A DNA stretch of 64,000 nt from Maritimibacter sp. (GTDB lineage: Bacteria; Pseudomonadota; Alphaproteobacteria; Rhodobacterales; Rhodobacteraceae), in assembly GCA_017792445.1 (NCBI GenBank), contig CP051232.1, forward strand, positions 248,001-312,000, in the 5' to 3' direction. Made by a program: the position numbers and the translations under genes. A model generated the notes under the pieces. It worked only from the letters and a program-made list of their open reading frames with translations, was not told where the DNA came from and did not search any database. Of the stretch, positions 44,575 through 54,909 are shown in pieces. Numbering within the stretch: the first letter of the stretch is position 1; every line of letters starts with the position of its first letter.

Positions 44575-47500
44575 TCAGAAATCGGACCAACCCTCATCGT
44601 CGTCGAATGCCTCCGCAGGATCGACCATGGCGAGGGCAGTTGCTCCTGCCGCGACCGGTTGCGCCTGCGTTGGTCGGTCATCGCCCCCTTCCCGACGCCG
44701 CTCCGATGTCGAGGGCATGTCCGATGCCGGTGCGTTGGTGCCGCCTGTCTTCTTGACCTTCGGATCGGCCCCGACACCCTTCCCGGACGTATCGCTTGAC
44801 GACCCGGCGCCCGGCGGCGTCCCGCGACTGCTTCCCGGCCCGGCGACAGCGGCAGTGCGCGGCGCCCCGCCCTGCCCCGCGGTTTGCGTTGGATGCACCC
44901 GCACGACATTGGAGTCGCCCGTGCGGAACTTTGCCATCGCCTGCGTCAACAGATCCGCCTCGCGGGTAAGCGCGTGTCCGGCAGCCGTCGCCTCTTCGAA
45001 CATCGCGGCGTTCTGCTGCGTCACCTGATCCAGTTCGCCGACCGCAGCGTTGATCTCTGCCAGGCCTGTGCTTTGCGACTGCGAGGAGGTCGCGATCTCG
45101 GCCACATGGCGCGACATCTCGACCACGCCCGTCACGATGCTTTTCAGGGCATCGCCGGCCTGCCCGACCAGATCGACGCCGCGCTTGACCTGACGCCCAG
45201 AGCTCGAGATCAGTTCGTTGATCTCCCGCGCGGCGTCGGACGACCGTTGCGCCAGGGCGCGCACTTCGGAGGCGACGACCGCGAAACCACGGCCAGCCTC
45301 GCCGGCCCGCGCGGCCTCGACGCCCGCGTTCAGCGCCAGAAGGTTGGTCTGGTAGGAGATATCGTCGATAACCTCGGTAATGCGCGAAATCTGCTTCGAC
45401 GAGGCAGAGATCTCGCCCATCGCATCCACTGCCTCGCGCACGATCTCGCCAGATGTCTCGGCGTTCTCGCGGGCCGAGTTGACGATGCGGTTCGCTTCCG
45501 CAGCCCCTTCCGCCGCCTGTTTGACGGAATGCGTAAGCTGGTCTAGCGCCGCTGCGGTTTCTTCCAGCGTTGCTGCCTGCCGCTCTGTCCGTTGAGACAT
45601 GTCGTCGGCCGCGGAGGAGATCTCTGCCGCGCCGCCGCGGATTTCTTCGGAATTGGCGGCGACCCCTTCGATGGTCGTCGCAAGCTGGTGCGCGGCCGCA
45701 TTGAAATCTGTGCGCAGGCTTTCGTAGGCTTCGGCGAAGGCTTCTTCGATACGGACCGACAGGTCGCCGTGGGCCAGCCCTCCCAGCGCGGCACGCAGCC
45801 GCTCGACGACCTGCGCCTGCGCCGCTTCATGTTCCGCGCGCCGACGCTCTTCTAGCTGCTCGGCGCGGCGCGCCTTGGTCACGTCGCTCGCGATCAGGAT
45901 GTAGCGCAGCAGGTCGCCGTCGCTATCGGTCACCGGGGTGATCCCGCCTTCGATCAGGACAGGGTCGTCACCCTGTTTGCGCAGTCGAAACAGCCCGAAC
46001 ACGGGCTCTCCGGCGCGTAGCCGTGACGACAGTGCGGCGTCGTCTTCGTCCTCCGCGGTCAGCCATTCCTGGATCTCGCGGCCGACGAATTCGGTCTCGG
46101 GCTGCCCCATCACAGTGCAGAAGGTCTCGTTCACCGCTTTCAGCGTGCCGCCCGGCAGGAATTCGGCGCGCAGTTGATAGCCGTCGATCGACTCCAACAC
46201 CGCTTTGCTGAGGAAACCGTCGGTCACGTCCTTCAGTTCGATGACATAACCAAGCCCGTTTCCGGCATCGTCCGTGACGCGACCGATAGACAACACCAGT
46301 CGCATGTCCCCAAGCGGCATGCCGAGTGACGCCGGCAGCATGTTCCCTTCCGCCATCAGCGCTTCGACCCGTCCCGCGACGTCCTTGGGCAGCACATGCC
46401 CTACGGGCGTCCCGCGAACGTCGCCGCCTTGAAATTCCGGGTTCAGGGTGGACAGCGCACCGGCCTGTTCTTCGAACAGCTTCCGGATGGCACGGTTGGC
46501 GTGCAGGATCTTTCCGTCGAGGCCAAGCATCATGATCGGTGCGGTGCTGGCGGAAAAGGCCGCGCCACGGAACCGGCTGGCAATTCGGTCGGCTTCCGCG
46601 GCTTTCAACTGTTCGCGGAACCGCTCCAGCCGGCGCGCGATGCGGCCGATTTCGTCGCCGCGACCGGCATCCGCGACCTCGGCATCCAGGTCACCGTCCG
46701 CGATCTGGGCGATCGCACCGGTGACGCGGTGCAACGGCCGGGACAGGGAACTAGAAACCAGAGCCGCAATCACCGCGCCAAGCGCGATGGTCCCAAGGCC
46801 AACCACAAGCAGCATCCATCGAAGGTCCGAAACCGCGCCAAGCGCTTCCGCCTCGTCGACCGAGATGATACCGGCCCATGTTGCGCCGAAGAACGTAACC
46901 GGCTGATAGGCTTGCAGTACGGCGACGCCATCGGCGGTGACCGTCCGGTCGGTGCCGGACTCGCCGGACAGGGCGGCACGCACGGCGGTGGTTTCCGCTG
47001 CTGCCGTCAACATCGTCGGCGTGTCCGCGAACCGCCTGTTCGACCGGAACAACCCATCCTCGCCGACAAGGAAGAAATCGCCTGTCTCGCCCAACCCGCG
47101 GACCTGGGCGGCCAGTTCGTGCAGATAGGTTTCGGGAAGCTGGTAGGCGATCACGCCGACACGCTCGCCCCGTGCAAAGACCGGCTGGGCGAGGAACGCC
47201 GCCGGTGCGCCGCTGCTTGGGCCATAGGCGGCAAAATCCTCGAACGCCTGCTGCCCTTCCTCCAGTTCCATCGCGCGCCGATAAGCCCTGGCCAGACCCG
47301 TGTCGCTGTAGGGACCGTCAAGCATGCTGGTGCCGAAATCGTCCTCTTTCACAACGGTGTAAAGAAGGTTTCCCGCGGCATCGAAAAGGAAGATGTCGTA
47401 ATACCCGAACTCGCGCAGATGCTCGGCGAACACCGGATGCGCCGTCGCGTGGATCGCGGAGTACTGCGATTTGTCGTCAGCCTGCGTGAAGTCAGCGCGG

Positions 47501-47844
47501 GCCGCACCTTCGTACGGATTGTCCTGCACATACAGTTGCCGCAACGAAGCCGCGGGGTCGCCCTCGTACGCTGTCCACGCGGTCGCCATGCCACGAAGTG
47601 TGCGGATCGTGATCGAATCGCCTGCTGAACGCGACAGTTCATCCGCCAATTGTTCGAAATGGGTGATTGTGGCTGCGACTTCAGCCTCCAGCACGCTGCT
47701 GAGCCGATGCGCGACCTCTTCCGTCAGCGCATCTTCTTCCAGCCGTTCGGCGAACTGGCCGAAGACGATGACGACGAGCGCCATAAGGAACAGCATGATC
47801 GCCGGGAGCTTGTACCTGATGCGGATGTTGTTGAGCAGCTTCAC
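44575..47844 (-). CDS. methyl-accepting chemotaxis protein with HAMP, two PAS domains and CheR/CheB tether
   Basis: 1089-residue chemoreceptor. Two membrane helices (about 12-30 and 341-365) flank a large periplasmic sensor (31-340). HAMP (about 366-418), two PAS-like domains (about 430-545 and 560-655), a second HAMP-like segment (about 675-725) and the signalling hairpin follow, whose tip has [19 protein letters not shown] (about 833-851). The extreme C-terminus is GWSDF, matching the xWxxF peptide that tethers CheR and CheB to receptors. A low-complexity linker (about 985-1080) separates the tip from it. GTG 47844 follows AAGGAGA. No other che genes are in this window. The ligand is unknown. 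Confidence 0.94.
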   Translation of the reverse strand: MKLLNNIRIRYKLPAIMLFLMALVVIVFGQFAERLEEDALTEEVAHRLSSVLEAEVAATITHFEQLADELSRSAGDSITIRTLRGMATAWTAYEGDPAASLRQLYVQDNPYEGAARADFTQADDKSQYSAIHATAHPVFAEHLREFGYYDIFLFDAAGNLLYTVVKEDDFGTSMLDGPYSDTGLARAYRRAMELEEGQQAFEDFAAYGPSSGAPAAFLAQPVFARGERVGVIAYQLPETYLHELAAQVRGLGETGDFFLVGEDGLFRSNRRFADTPTMLTAAAETTAVRAALSGESGTDRTVTADGVAVLQAYQPVTFFGATWAGIISVDEAEALGAVSDLRWMLLVVGLGTIALGAVIAALVSSSLSRPLHRVTGAIAQIADGDLDAEVADAGRGDEIGRIARRLERFREQLKAAEADRIASRFRGAAFSASTAPIMMLGLDGKILHANRAIRKLFEEQAGALSTLNPEFQGGDVRGTPVGHVLPKDVAGRVEALMAEGNMLPASLGMPLGDMRLVLSIGRVTDDAGNGLGYVIELKDVTDGFLSKAVLESIDGYQLRAEFLPGGTLKAVNETFCTVMGQPETEFVGREIQEWLTAEDEDDAALSSRLRAGEPVFGLFRLRKQGDDPVLIEGGITPVTDSDGDLLRYILIASDVTKARRAEQLEERRRAEHEAAQAQVVERLRAALGGLAHGDLSVRIEEAFAEAYESLRTDFNAAAHQLATTIEGVAANSEEIRGGAAEISSAADDMSQRTERQAATLEETAAALDQLTHSVKQAAEGAAEANRIVNSARENAETSGEIVREAVDAMGEISASSKQISRITEVIDDISYQTNLLALNAGVEAARAGEAGRGFAVVASEVRALAQRSSDAAREINELISSSGRQVKRGVDLVGQAGDALKSIVTGVVEMSRHVAEIATSSQSQSTGLAEINAAVGELDQVTQQNAAMFEEATAAGHALTREADLLTQAMAKFRTGDSNVVRVHPTQTAGQGGAPRTAAVAGPGSSRGTPPGAGSSSDTSGKGVGADPKVKKTGGTNAPASDMPSTSERRREGGDDRPTQAQPVAAGATALAMVDPAEAFDDDEGWSDF

Positions 47845-47967
47845 GGTTGCCGTCTCCTTCGCGGGGCTGAATCGCTCCGTGTCTAAGACCCGCGAATGAA
47901 CATGACCTTAAGCGGTCCCGTCTGCCGCTTGATCCGGAGTCGCATCGGCCGCATCAGACGGCGGAAG

Positions 47968-48981
47968 CTACCTCCCCTTCGGCGGCGGCCCGGCGCTGGA
48001 TCTGCGGATGAATTCCACCTCGATGACTTCAGAGGGTGCGCTGCTTGCGCCCGTCTCGATCAAGCCAAGCAAAAGCTCTGCGGCGCGGGCGCCGATGTCG
48101 GTGCGGGGCTGGCGGATGGTGGTCAGGCCGGGGCTCAGGTGCCGGGCGATCTCGATATTGTCGAAGCCGACAACCGAGACGTCCTCGGGGACGCGGATGC
48201 CGGCGCGCTGGACTTCTCCCATGAAGCCCACCGCCATCTCGTCGGAGGACAGGAACAGGGCCGTGGGCCGGTCTTCCATCGCCAGCCAGACGCGGGCGGC
48301 GGCGGCGCCGGAATCCATGGTGAAGTCGCCTTCCAGCACCCAGTCGGCGCGCATGGGCAAACCGAGCCTGTCGAGCGCGGCGCGGTAGCCTTCGAGGCGC
48401 GTCCGGGTCAGGACGTTGCCGCCCGGTCCCGTCACATGGCCGATGTGGCGATGACCCAACCGGGCCAGATGGCCGACGGCAAGCGCCGCACCGCGCTCGT
48501 TCTCGACCCGGACCGAGGGCACCGCGTCTCCCATCCACTCGCAGGCGCAGACGACAGGCGGACGGCCCGGCATCGACAGCGCCGCGGGCGACAACGTGCC
48601 GTCCAGCACCACCAGCCCGTCCGCCTGCCCCGAAGCAAGGTAATGCGTCAGGCGCTCGTCCGGGTCGGGACCCGACTGGGTGTCGGCGATCAACATCCCG
48701 TAACCCGCGGGTGTCAGCACCGATGCGAGCCCCGCAAGGATCTGGGCGAAGAATGTGTTGGCGAGGTTCGGCAGCAGAACGATGACCGATCCGGTTCGCT
48801 GACGGCGCAGGTTCGAGGCGGTGGCGTTCACCCGGTACCCCGTGTCGGCCACGGCCTTCAGCACCGCGTCCCGGGTCGTGCGCGCGACCACCGATGGCTT
48901 GGAAAGCGTTCGGCTGACCGTTGCGGTCGACACGCCGGCAACGCGCGCAACATCCTGAATCGTGGCCGATTTCCTGTCCAT
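47968..48981 (-). CDS. LacI family transcriptional regulator
   Basis: 337-residue repressor: N-terminal helix-turn-helix (ATIQDVARVAGVSTATVSRTL, about 6-26) with hinge helix (NATASNLRRQRTG), and a periplasmic-binding-protein-like effector domain (about 60-330) including LPNLANTFFAQILAGLAS and VVGFDNIEIARHLSPGLTTIRQP. ATG 48981 has AAAGGACG upstream; the longer frame upstream is intergenic. It is divergent from the sugar operon, and two palindromes of LacI type lie between them. It most likely controls that operon and possibly itself, with a sugar or sugar phosphate as inducer. Confidence 0.94.
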   Translation of the reverse strand: MDRKSATIQDVARVAGVSTATVSRTLSKPSVVARTTRDAVLKAVADTGYRVNATASNLRRQRTGSVIVLLPNLANTFFAQILAGLASVLTPAGYGMLIADTQSGPDPDERLTHYLASGQADGLVVLDGTLSPAALSMPGRPPVVCACEWMGDAVPSVRVENERGAALAVGHLARLGHRHIGHVTGPGGNVLTRTRLEGYRAALDRLGLPMRADWVLEGDFTMDSGAAAARVWLAMEDRPTALFLSSDEMAVGFMGEVQRAGIRVPEDVSVVGFDNIEIARHLSPGLTTIRQPRTDIGARAAELLLGLIETGASSAPSEVIEVEFIRRSSAGPPPKGR

Positions 48982-49025
48982 CGACGTCCTTTCCGATGCG
49001 CAAGAATGGCCTGAAAGATTCTTCT

Positions 49026-49039
49026 TGTAAACGTTTGCA
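49026..49039. promoter_or_regulatory. LacI-type operator 1
   Basis: TGTAAACGTTTGCA is a near-perfect palindrome (13 of 14 bases pair), with the central CG that LacI-family hinge helices kink into. It sits in the 139-bp gap between the divergent lacI-type gene and the sugar operon, with its centre 32 bp from operator 2. Confidence 0.8.
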
Positions 49040-49057
49040 GTCTTTGCGACGGTAAAT

Positions 49058-49071
49058 TGAAAACGATTACA
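49058..49071. promoter_or_regulatory. LacI-type operator 2
   Basis: TGAAAACGATTACA fits the LacI/CcpA-family half-site pattern TGNAANCGNTNNCA with central CG. It lies about 50 bp before the first sugar operon gene. The centre-to-centre distance to operator 1 is 32 bp, three turns of DNA, so two dimers could bind the same face. Confidence 0.75.
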
Positions 49072-49120
49072 TTTACGATTTCGCATGTGTCGGGAGGGAG
49101 CCCGGCAGAGGGAGGAAGCC

Positions 49121-50176
49121 GTGAAAACCATCAAGGGACCTGCGCTGTTCTTGGCGCAGTTCGCAGGCGATGCCGCGCCGTTCGACACATGGGACGGGAT
49201 CACCAAATGGGCCGCCGATTGCGGTTATGCCGGGGTGCAGGTGCCAAGCTGGGACGGACGGCTGTTCGACCTCGACAAGGCCGCCGACAGCAAGACCTAT
49301 TGCGACGACTGGGCGGGACAGGCGCGCGACAACGGGATCGAGGTGACCGAGCTTTCGACCCACCTTCAGGGCCAGCTTGTCGCCGTCCACCCCGCCTATG
49401 ACGCGGCCTTCGACGGCTTCGCGGACGCCTCGGTGCGCGGCAACCGCGCAGCGCGGCAGGCGTGGGCGGTGGAACAGGTACAAAAGGCGATCCGCGCATC
49501 GAAGAACCTTGGGCTGACGGCTATGCCGACCTTCTCGGGCGCGCTGGCGTGGCCCTATGTCTACCCGTGGCCGCAGCGCCCCGCCGGGCTGGTCGAGACC
49601 GCGTTCGACGAACTGGCCGCCCGCTGGCGCCCGCTGCTGGACATGGCCGACGACCACGGGGTCGATCTGTGCTACGAGATCCATCCGGGCGAGGACCTGC
49701 ACGACGGCGCGACCTTCGAGATGTTCCTGGAGCGGGTGAACAACCATCCCCGCGCGATGATGCTGTACGATCCCAGTCACTACGTCCTTCAGTGTCTGGA
49801 CTACATCGACAACCTCGACATCTACGCCGAGCGGATCGGCGCGTTCCACGTCAAGGACGCCGAGTTCAATCCCACCGGGCGGCAGGGCGTCTACGGCGGT
49901 TACCAGTCCTGGGTCGATCGGGCCGGGCGGTTCCGGTCCCTGGGCGACGGTCAGGTGGATTTCGGCGCGATCTTCTCGAAGCTGGCCGCGATGGACTTCG
50001 ACGGCTGGGCGGTGGTCGAGTGGGAATGCGCGCTGAAGCACCCGGAGGACGGCGCGCGCGAGGGCGCGGCTTTCGTCCGTGACCACATCATCCGTGTGAC
50101 CCCCCATGCCTTCGACGATTTCGCCGACGGCGGCGCGGACGACGCGGCCAACCGCAAGATGCTGGGGCTGTCATGA
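49121..50176 (+). CDS. sugar isomerase/epimerase (xylose-isomerase-like TIM barrel)
   Basis: 351-residue TIM-barrel protein of the AP-endonuclease-2 type fold, the group of metal-dependent sugar isomerases and epimerases. Metal ligands are probably in CYEIHPGEDLHDG (Glu), DPSHYVLQ (Asp, His), FHVKDAEF and VEWECALKHPED (Glu). GTG 49121 directly follows GGGAGGAAG, whereas an upstream ATG at 49085 lacks a ribosome site. It is the first gene of a tightly overlapping operon with an oxidoreductase and a sugar ABC transporter. Pairs of this kind occur in pathways through 3-keto sugars; the actual substrate is unknown. Confidence 0.88.
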   Translation: MKTIKGPALFLAQFAGDAAPFDTWDGITKWAADCGYAGVQVPSWDGRLFDLDKAADSKTYCDDWAGQARDNGIEVTELSTHLQGQLVAVHPAYDAAFDGFADASVRGNRAARQAWAVEQVQKAIRASKNLGLTAMPTFSGALAWPYVYPWPQRPAGLVETAFDELAARWRPLLDMADDHGVDLCYEIHPGEDLHDGATFEMFLERVNNHPRAMMLYDPSHYVLQCLDYIDNLDIYAERIGAFHVKDAEFNPTGRQGVYGGYQSWVDRAGRFRSLGDGQVDFGAIFSKLAAMDFDGWAVVEWECALKHPEDGAREGAAFVRDHIIRVTPHAFDDFADGGADDAANRKMLGLS

Positions 50177-51330
50177 GCAAATTTGCCGAACGCAAAGGTC
50201 CGATCCGGCTGGGCATGGTCGGTGGCGGACAGGGCGCCTTTATCGGCGGCGTCCACCGTATCGCCGCGCGACTGGATGGCGCGTATGAACTGGTCGCGGG
50301 GGCGCTGTCCTCGGACGAGGAGAAGGCGCGCGCCTCGGGCGTGGAACTCGGGCTGGCCGGGGACCGGACCTACACCGACTTCACCGAGATGGCGCGGCGC
50401 GAGGCGCGGCTGAAGGACGGGATCGAGGCGGTGGCCATCGTCACGCCCAACCACATGCACATGCCGGTCGCGCGCGAGTTTCTGAAGCGTGGAATCCATG
50501 TCATCTGCGACAAGCCGATGGCGGGCACCCTGATGGACGCGAAGAAACTGAAGACCGCCGCCGAGCGGTCGGACGCGCTGTTCGTGCTGACCCACAACTA
50601 CACCGGCTATCCGCTGGTGCGCGAGGCGCAGGCGCGGGTGGCGCGGGGCGACCTGGGCGACATCCGGCTGGTGCAGGTGGAATACGCGCAGGACTGGCTG
50701 GCCGAGGCCCCTGCAGAGGACAACAAGCAGGCCGCGTGGCGCACCGATCCGGCGCGCAGCGGTGCGGGCGGCGCCACCGGCGACATCGGCACCCATGCAT
50801 GGAACCTCGCCCGCTTCGTCACCGGGCTGAAGCCCGAGGCGATTGCCGCCGACCTTCAGGCCTTCGTGCCGGGGCGGCAGCTGGACGACAACGGCCACGT
50901 GCTGTTGCGGTTCGAGGGCGGCGCGCGCGGGATGCTGTGGTGCAGCCAGGTCGCTGCGGGCAAAGAGAACGACCTGCGCCTTCGGGTCTACGGCACCAAG
51001 GCCGGGCTGGAATGGCATCAGGAAAACCCGAACCAGCTGTTCGTCACACCGCTGGGCGGCGCCGCGCAGATCATCACCCGAGGCTCGGGTGCGACGGGCG
51101 AAGACGCGCGCCGCTTGACCCGGGTGCCGCCGGGCCATCCCGAAGGTTATCTGGAGGGCTTCGCGAACATTTACGGTGAAGCCGCGCAGGCAATCCGCGC
51201 CGCCCGCACCGGGGCCGCCTTGCCGGAGGGCGTTACCTTCCCAAGCATCGACGATGGGGTCGAAGGGGTCGCCTTCGTGGACGCCTGCGTGCGCTCTTCG
51301 AAACGGAACGCGGCCTGGGTGTCGATATGA
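50173..51330 (+). CDS. Gfo/Idh/MocA family sugar oxidoreductase
   Basis: 385-residue NAD(P)-dependent oxidoreductase. The Rossmann motif is [16 protein letters not shown] (about 13-28); the catalytic Lys lies in CDKPMAG and the conserved D-x-x-x-H in [14 protein letters not shown]. It probably oxidises a sugar or cyclitol hydroxyl. Start and stop overlap the neighbouring genes by ATGA on both sides, so it is made in fixed ratio with the isomerase and the ABC ATPase. Confidence 0.92.
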   Translation: MSKFAERKGPIRLGMVGGGQGAFIGGVHRIAARLDGAYELVAGALSSDEEKARASGVELGLAGDRTYTDFTEMARREARLKDGIEAVAIVTPNHMHMPVAREFLKRGIHVICDKPMAGTLMDAKKLKTAAERSDALFVLTHNYTGYPLVREAQARVARGDLGDIRLVQVEYAQDWLAEAPAEDNKQAAWRTDPARSGAGGATGDIGTHAWNLARFVTGLKPEAIAADLQAFVPGRQLDDNGHVLLRFEGGARGMLWCSQVAAGKENDLRLRVYGTKAGLEWHQENPNQLFVTPLGGAAQIITRGSGATGEDARRLTRVPPGHPEGYLEGFANIYGEAAQAIRAARTGAALPEGVTFPSIDDGVEGVAFVDACVRSSKRNAAWVSI

Positions 51331-52826
51331 CCGCGATCCTCGAAGCGCGCGGTATCACCCGCAGCTTCGGGCCGATCGAGGTGCTTCACGGTGTCGACTT
51401 CGACCTTGTCCCGGGCGAGATCCATGCGCTGATCGGCGAAAATGGCGCGGGCAAGTCGACCACGATGAAGATCCTCGGCGGCTACCTGCAGCCGACCAAG
51501 GGCGAGCTGTTGCTGGACGGACGTCCGGTGACTTTCCCCGACCAGCGCGCGGCAGAGGCCGAGGGCATCCTGATGATCCACCAGGAGTTCAACCTCGCCT
51601 TGCAGCTGACAGTCGAGGAAAACCTGTTCCTTGGCCGCGAGAAGCGCCGCGGGCCGTTTCTGGATACCCGTGCGATGCGGGCCGAGGCGCGCGAATGGCT
51701 GGCGCGGCTGGATTGCCATGTCGATCCGCGCGCCCGCGTCAGCGACCTGTCGGTGCCGAACCGGCAGATGGTCGAGATCGCCCGCGCTTTGGGCCGCAAC
51801 GCACGCGTCTTGATCATGGACGAACCGACCGCCGTGCTGACCGGGCGCGAGACCGACGTGCTGCTGGAGCAGATCGCGCGGCTGAAGGCGCAGGGCGCGG
51901 CGATCCTTTATACCAGCCACAAGCTGGACGAGATCGCCCGCATCGCCGACCGCGTCACCGTGCTGCGCGACGGCAGCCATATCACCACCCGTTCCGCCGA
52001 CGGTTTCACCGAACATGCGATGGCCGAGGCCATGGTGGGCCGCGAACTGTCCGACCTGTTCCCCGACCGCCCTGCCCCGGCCGACGACGTGGTGCTGGAG
52101 GTCGAGAACCTGACCGTGCCGGGCCATGTCCGCGACGCCTCCTTCAAGCTGCGGCGGGGCGAGGTGCTGGGCTTTGCCGGACTGGTGGGCGCGGGCCGCA
52201 CCGAGCTGATGGAGGGCATCGTCGGCCTTCGCTCCGCGACCGGCGGCGTGAAGGTGAACGGACAGCCGCTGCGTGCCGGTTCCGTCCGCGCCGCCCGCGA
52301 AGCGGGGCTGGTCTACCTGACCGAGGACCGCAAGGAAAAGGGTCTGCTGCTGGGCAAATCGCTGACCGAGAACCTGACGCTTCTGGCGCTGGACCGGTTC
52401 GGGCGGCTGTTCATCGACAAGCAAGCCGAAGACCGCGCGCTGACCAAGGCGTTCTCGGAATTCGACATCCGCGCGGGCGACCGGTCCATGACCGCCGGCA
52501 GCCTGTCGGGCGGCAACCAGCAGAAGCTTCTGCTGGCAAAGACCATGCTGACCGAACCGCAGATCGTCATCATCGACGAGCCGACGCGTGGCATCGACAT
52601 CGGCACCAAACAACAGATCTACGATTTCATCGCCGCGCTGGCGGCAGACGGGAAAAGCGTCATCGTGGTGTCCTCGGAACTTCCCGAGGTGATCGGCCTG
52701 TCCTCTCGCGTGGTCGTGATGGGACGCGGCCACATCGCCGGAGAACTGACCGGAGACCAGATCACCGAAGACGCGATCCTGCGCCGCGCCATGGGCGTGG
52801 GCGAACTGACCGGAGCTTCCGCATGA
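51327..52826 (+). CDS. sugar ABC transporter, double ATP-binding protein (RbsA type)
   Basis: 499-residue protein with two ABC domains, as in RbsA/XylG/MglA. First domain: Walker A GENGAGKST (about 37-45), signature LSVPNRQMVEIARAL-like region, Walker B VLIMDEPTAVL. Second domain: degenerate Walker A in GFAGLVGAGRTEL, signature LSGGNQQK and VIIDEPTRGIDIGTK. Such uptake ATPases pair with BPD_transp_2 permeases and periplasmic_BP_4 type binding proteins, both of which follow here. Overlaps both neighbours by ATGA. Confidence 0.95.
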   Translation: MTAILEARGITRSFGPIEVLHGVDFDLVPGEIHALIGENGAGKSTTMKILGGYLQPTKGELLLDGRPVTFPDQRAAEAEGILMIHQEFNLALQLTVEENLFLGREKRRGPFLDTRAMRAEAREWLARLDCHVDPRARVSDLSVPNRQMVEIARALGRNARVLIMDEPTAVLTGRETDVLLEQIARLKAQGAAILYTSHKLDEIARIADRVTVLRDGSHITTRSADGFTEHAMAEAMVGRELSDLFPDRPAPADDVVLEVENLTVPGHVRDASFKLRRGEVLGFAGLVGAGRTELMEGIVGLRSATGGVKVNGQPLRAGSVRAAREAGLVYLTEDRKEKGLLLGKSLTENLTLLALDRFGRLFIDKQAEDRALTKAFSEFDIRAGDRSMTAGSLSGGNQQKLLLAKTMLTEPQIVIIDEPTRGIDIGTKQQIYDFIAALAADGKSVIVVSSELPEVIGLSSRVVVMGRGHIAGELTGDQITEDAILRRAMGVGELTGASA

Positions 52827-53824
52827 CCGACACGACCGCCACCGGCGCCCCCGCCCGACGTTTCCGGGTTTCGTTCCAGACGCTTGGCCCTGTTCTGGCG
52901 CTGATCGCGTTGATCGTTCTCGGGGCGTCGCTGAACTCGAACTTCCTGAGCTATGGCAACGTGACCAACGTGCTGGCCCGCTCGGCCTTCATCGGGATCA
53001 TCGCGGTCGGCATGACCTTCGTGATCACCGGCGGCGGGATCGACCTTTCCGTGGGCTCGATGGCGGCCTTCGTGGCCGGCGTGATGATCATGGCGATGAA
53101 TGCGCTGGTGCCCTCGCTGGGCGTCGGCGTGCCGCTGGTGCTGGCGGGCATGGCCGTGGCGATGCTGACGGGGCTGGCGGCAGGGCTGCTGAACGGCCTC
53201 CTGATCGCCAAGGCGGGGATCGAGGCCTTCATCGTCACGCTGGGCGCGATGGGGATCTACCGCTCGCTGACCACCTGGCTGGCCGACGGCGGCACCCTGT
53301 CGCTGGATTTCGACGCCCGCAGCTTCTATCGCCCGGTCTACTATGACGGCTTGTTCGGCATCGCATGGCCGATCATCGTCTTCGCGGTGGTCGCCATCCT
53401 CGGCGAGATCGCGATGCGCAAGACTCCCTTCGGCCGCCACTGCGCCTCGCTGGGCGCGAACGAGCAGGTCGCCCGCTATTCCGCGGTCAAGGTCGATCTT
53501 GTCCGCATGGCCACCTACGTGCTGCTGGGCGGTCTCGTGGGCCTTGCGACCATCATGTACGTGCCCCGCCTTGGCTCTGCCTCCGGTTCGACCGGCGTGC
53601 TTTGGGAACTGGAGGCCATCGCCGCCGTGATCATCGGGGGCACCGTGCTCAAGGGCGGCTTCGGCCGGGTCTGGGGCACCGTCGTCGGCGTGCTGATCCT
53701 CAGCCTGATCGACAACATCCTGAACCTCGCCTCGATCGTCTCGCCGTACCTGAACGGCGCGATCCAGGGCGTGATCGTCATTCTTGCCGTCGTACTGCAA
53801 CGGCAAGGCAAGTCCGCCGATTGA
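52823..53824 (+). CDS. sugar ABC transporter permease (RbsC type)
   Basis: 333-residue integral membrane permease with about nine or ten hydrophobic segments, of the ribose/branched-chain type. The FVITGGGIDLSVGSMAAFVAG stretch (about 55-75) is the family signature and AKAGIEAFIVTLGAM follows later. ATG 52823 overlaps the ATPase stop codon. Probably acts as a dimer with the double ATPase. Confidence 0.94.
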   Translation: MTDTTATGAPARRFRVSFQTLGPVLALIALIVLGASLNSNFLSYGNVTNVLARSAFIGIIAVGMTFVITGGGIDLSVGSMAAFVAGVMIMAMNALVPSLGVGVPLVLAGMAVAMLTGLAAGLLNGLLIAKAGIEAFIVTLGAMGIYRSLTTWLADGGTLSLDFDARSFYRPVYYDGLFGIAWPIIVFAVVAILGEIAMRKTPFGRHCASLGANEQVARYSAVKVDLVRMATYVLLGGLVGLATIMYVPRLGSASGSTGVLWELEAIAAVIIGGTVLKGGFGRVWGTVVGVLILSLIDNILNLASIVSPYLNGAIQGVIVILAVVLQRQGKSAD

Positions 53825-53848
53825 TCGGCAAACATTGGGAGGAAAGAC

Positions 53849-54802
53849 ATGAAACGCAGGACATTGCTGAAAGGGGCCGCCATCGGCCTTGCCCTTGCCG
53901 CGGGCCCCGCCGTGGCGCAGGACGAAACCTATACCATCGGCGTCGCCATCCCGTCCGCCACGCACGGCTTCATGGGCGGCCTGAACTATCACGCGCAGGC
54001 GTCGATCGAACGGCTGGAAGCCACCTATCCGCAGCTGGACTTCGTGCTGGCGACCGCCGGTGACGCGGGCAAGATGGTCAACGACATCGAAGACATGGTC
54101 GCCACCCGCGACATCGATGCGCTGGTCGTGCTGCCGTTCGAGTCCGAGCCGCTGACCTCGCCGGTGCAGGCGGTCAAGGAACAGGGCATCTGGGTGACCG
54201 TGGTCGACCGCGGCCTGTCCGTGCCGGGGATCGAGGACCTGTATGTCGCGGGCGACAACCCGGGCTTTGGCCGTGTCGCAGGCGAGTATTTCGCCGAGAA
54301 CCTCAACGAAGGCGACAACATCGTCGTTCTTCGCGGTATCCCGACCACGCTGGACAACGAACGGGTGGATGCCTTCACCGCCGCCATCGAAGGCTCGGGC
54401 ATCAACGTCTTGGACATGCAGCACGGCAACTGGAACCGTGACGATGCGTTCAACGTGATGCAGGACTTCCTGTCCAAGTACGATGATATCGACGCCGTGT
54501 GGGCTGCCGACGACGACATGGCCGTCGGCGTGCTGGAAGCCATCGATCAGGCCGGGCGCAGCGAAGAGATGTGGGTGGTCGGCGGTGCCGGCATGAAGCA
54601 GATCATCAAGCGCATCATGGACGGCGACCCGATGCTGCCGGTCAACGTCACCTACCCGCCCGCGCAGATCGCCACCGCGATCGAACTGACGGCCCTGGGT
54701 CTCGTTTCCGCCACTCCGGTATCGGGCCGCTTCATCATCGGCAGCCAGATCATCACGCCGGAAAATGCCGAGTCGTTCTACTTCCCGGACAGCCCCTTCT
54801 GA
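53849..54802 (+). CDS. sugar ABC transporter substrate-binding protein (periplasmic BP_4 type), Tat signal
   Basis: 317-residue periplasmic binding protein. The N-terminus MKRRTLLKGAAIGLALAAG contains RRTLLKG, a twin-arginine motif, then a cleavage-type AQDETY. The Venus-flytrap domain includes YTIGVAIPSATHGFMGGLNYH and VLRGIPTTLDNERVDAF, in the ribose/rhizopine group. GGGAGGAAAG precedes ATG 53849. It is the last gene of the operon, unusual since binding proteins are often first, and is followed by a clear terminator. Confidence 0.93.
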   Translation: MKRRTLLKGAAIGLALAAGPAVAQDETYTIGVAIPSATHGFMGGLNYHAQASIERLEATYPQLDFVLATAGDAGKMVNDIEDMVATRDIDALVVLPFESEPLTSPVQAVKEQGIWVTVVDRGLSVPGIEDLYVAGDNPGFGRVAGEYFAENLNEGDNIVVLRGIPTTLDNERVDAFTAAIEGSGINVLDMQHGNWNRDDAFNVMQDFLSKYDDIDAVWAADDDMAVGVLEAIDQAGRSEEMWVVGGAGMKQIIKRIMDGDPMLPVNVTYPPAQIATAIELTALGLVSATPVSGRFIIGSQIITPENAESFYFPDSPF

Positions 54803-54824
54803 TATTCGGGGCAATCTGAAGCAG

Positions 54825-54854
54825 GGGCCCGGGCGGTTGCGTCCGGGCCCTTTT
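54825..54854 (+). terminator. intrinsic terminator of the sugar operon
   Basis: GGGCCCGG (54825-54832) pairs with CCGGGCCC (54843-54850), followed by TTTT. It closes the transcript of the five sugar genes. Confidence 0.88.
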
Positions 54855-54909
54855 CGTTAGCCGGTGCAATGTCCCGGCTTCGAGGTCACCCGGATTAGAG
54901 GCACAGCCC

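Noticed and set aside
52619-54814. Long minus-strand frame over the sugar permease and binding protein genes
   Set aside because: The plus-strand genes belong to a well-spaced operon with ATGA overlaps; the antisense translation is His/Asp/Gly-rich filler.
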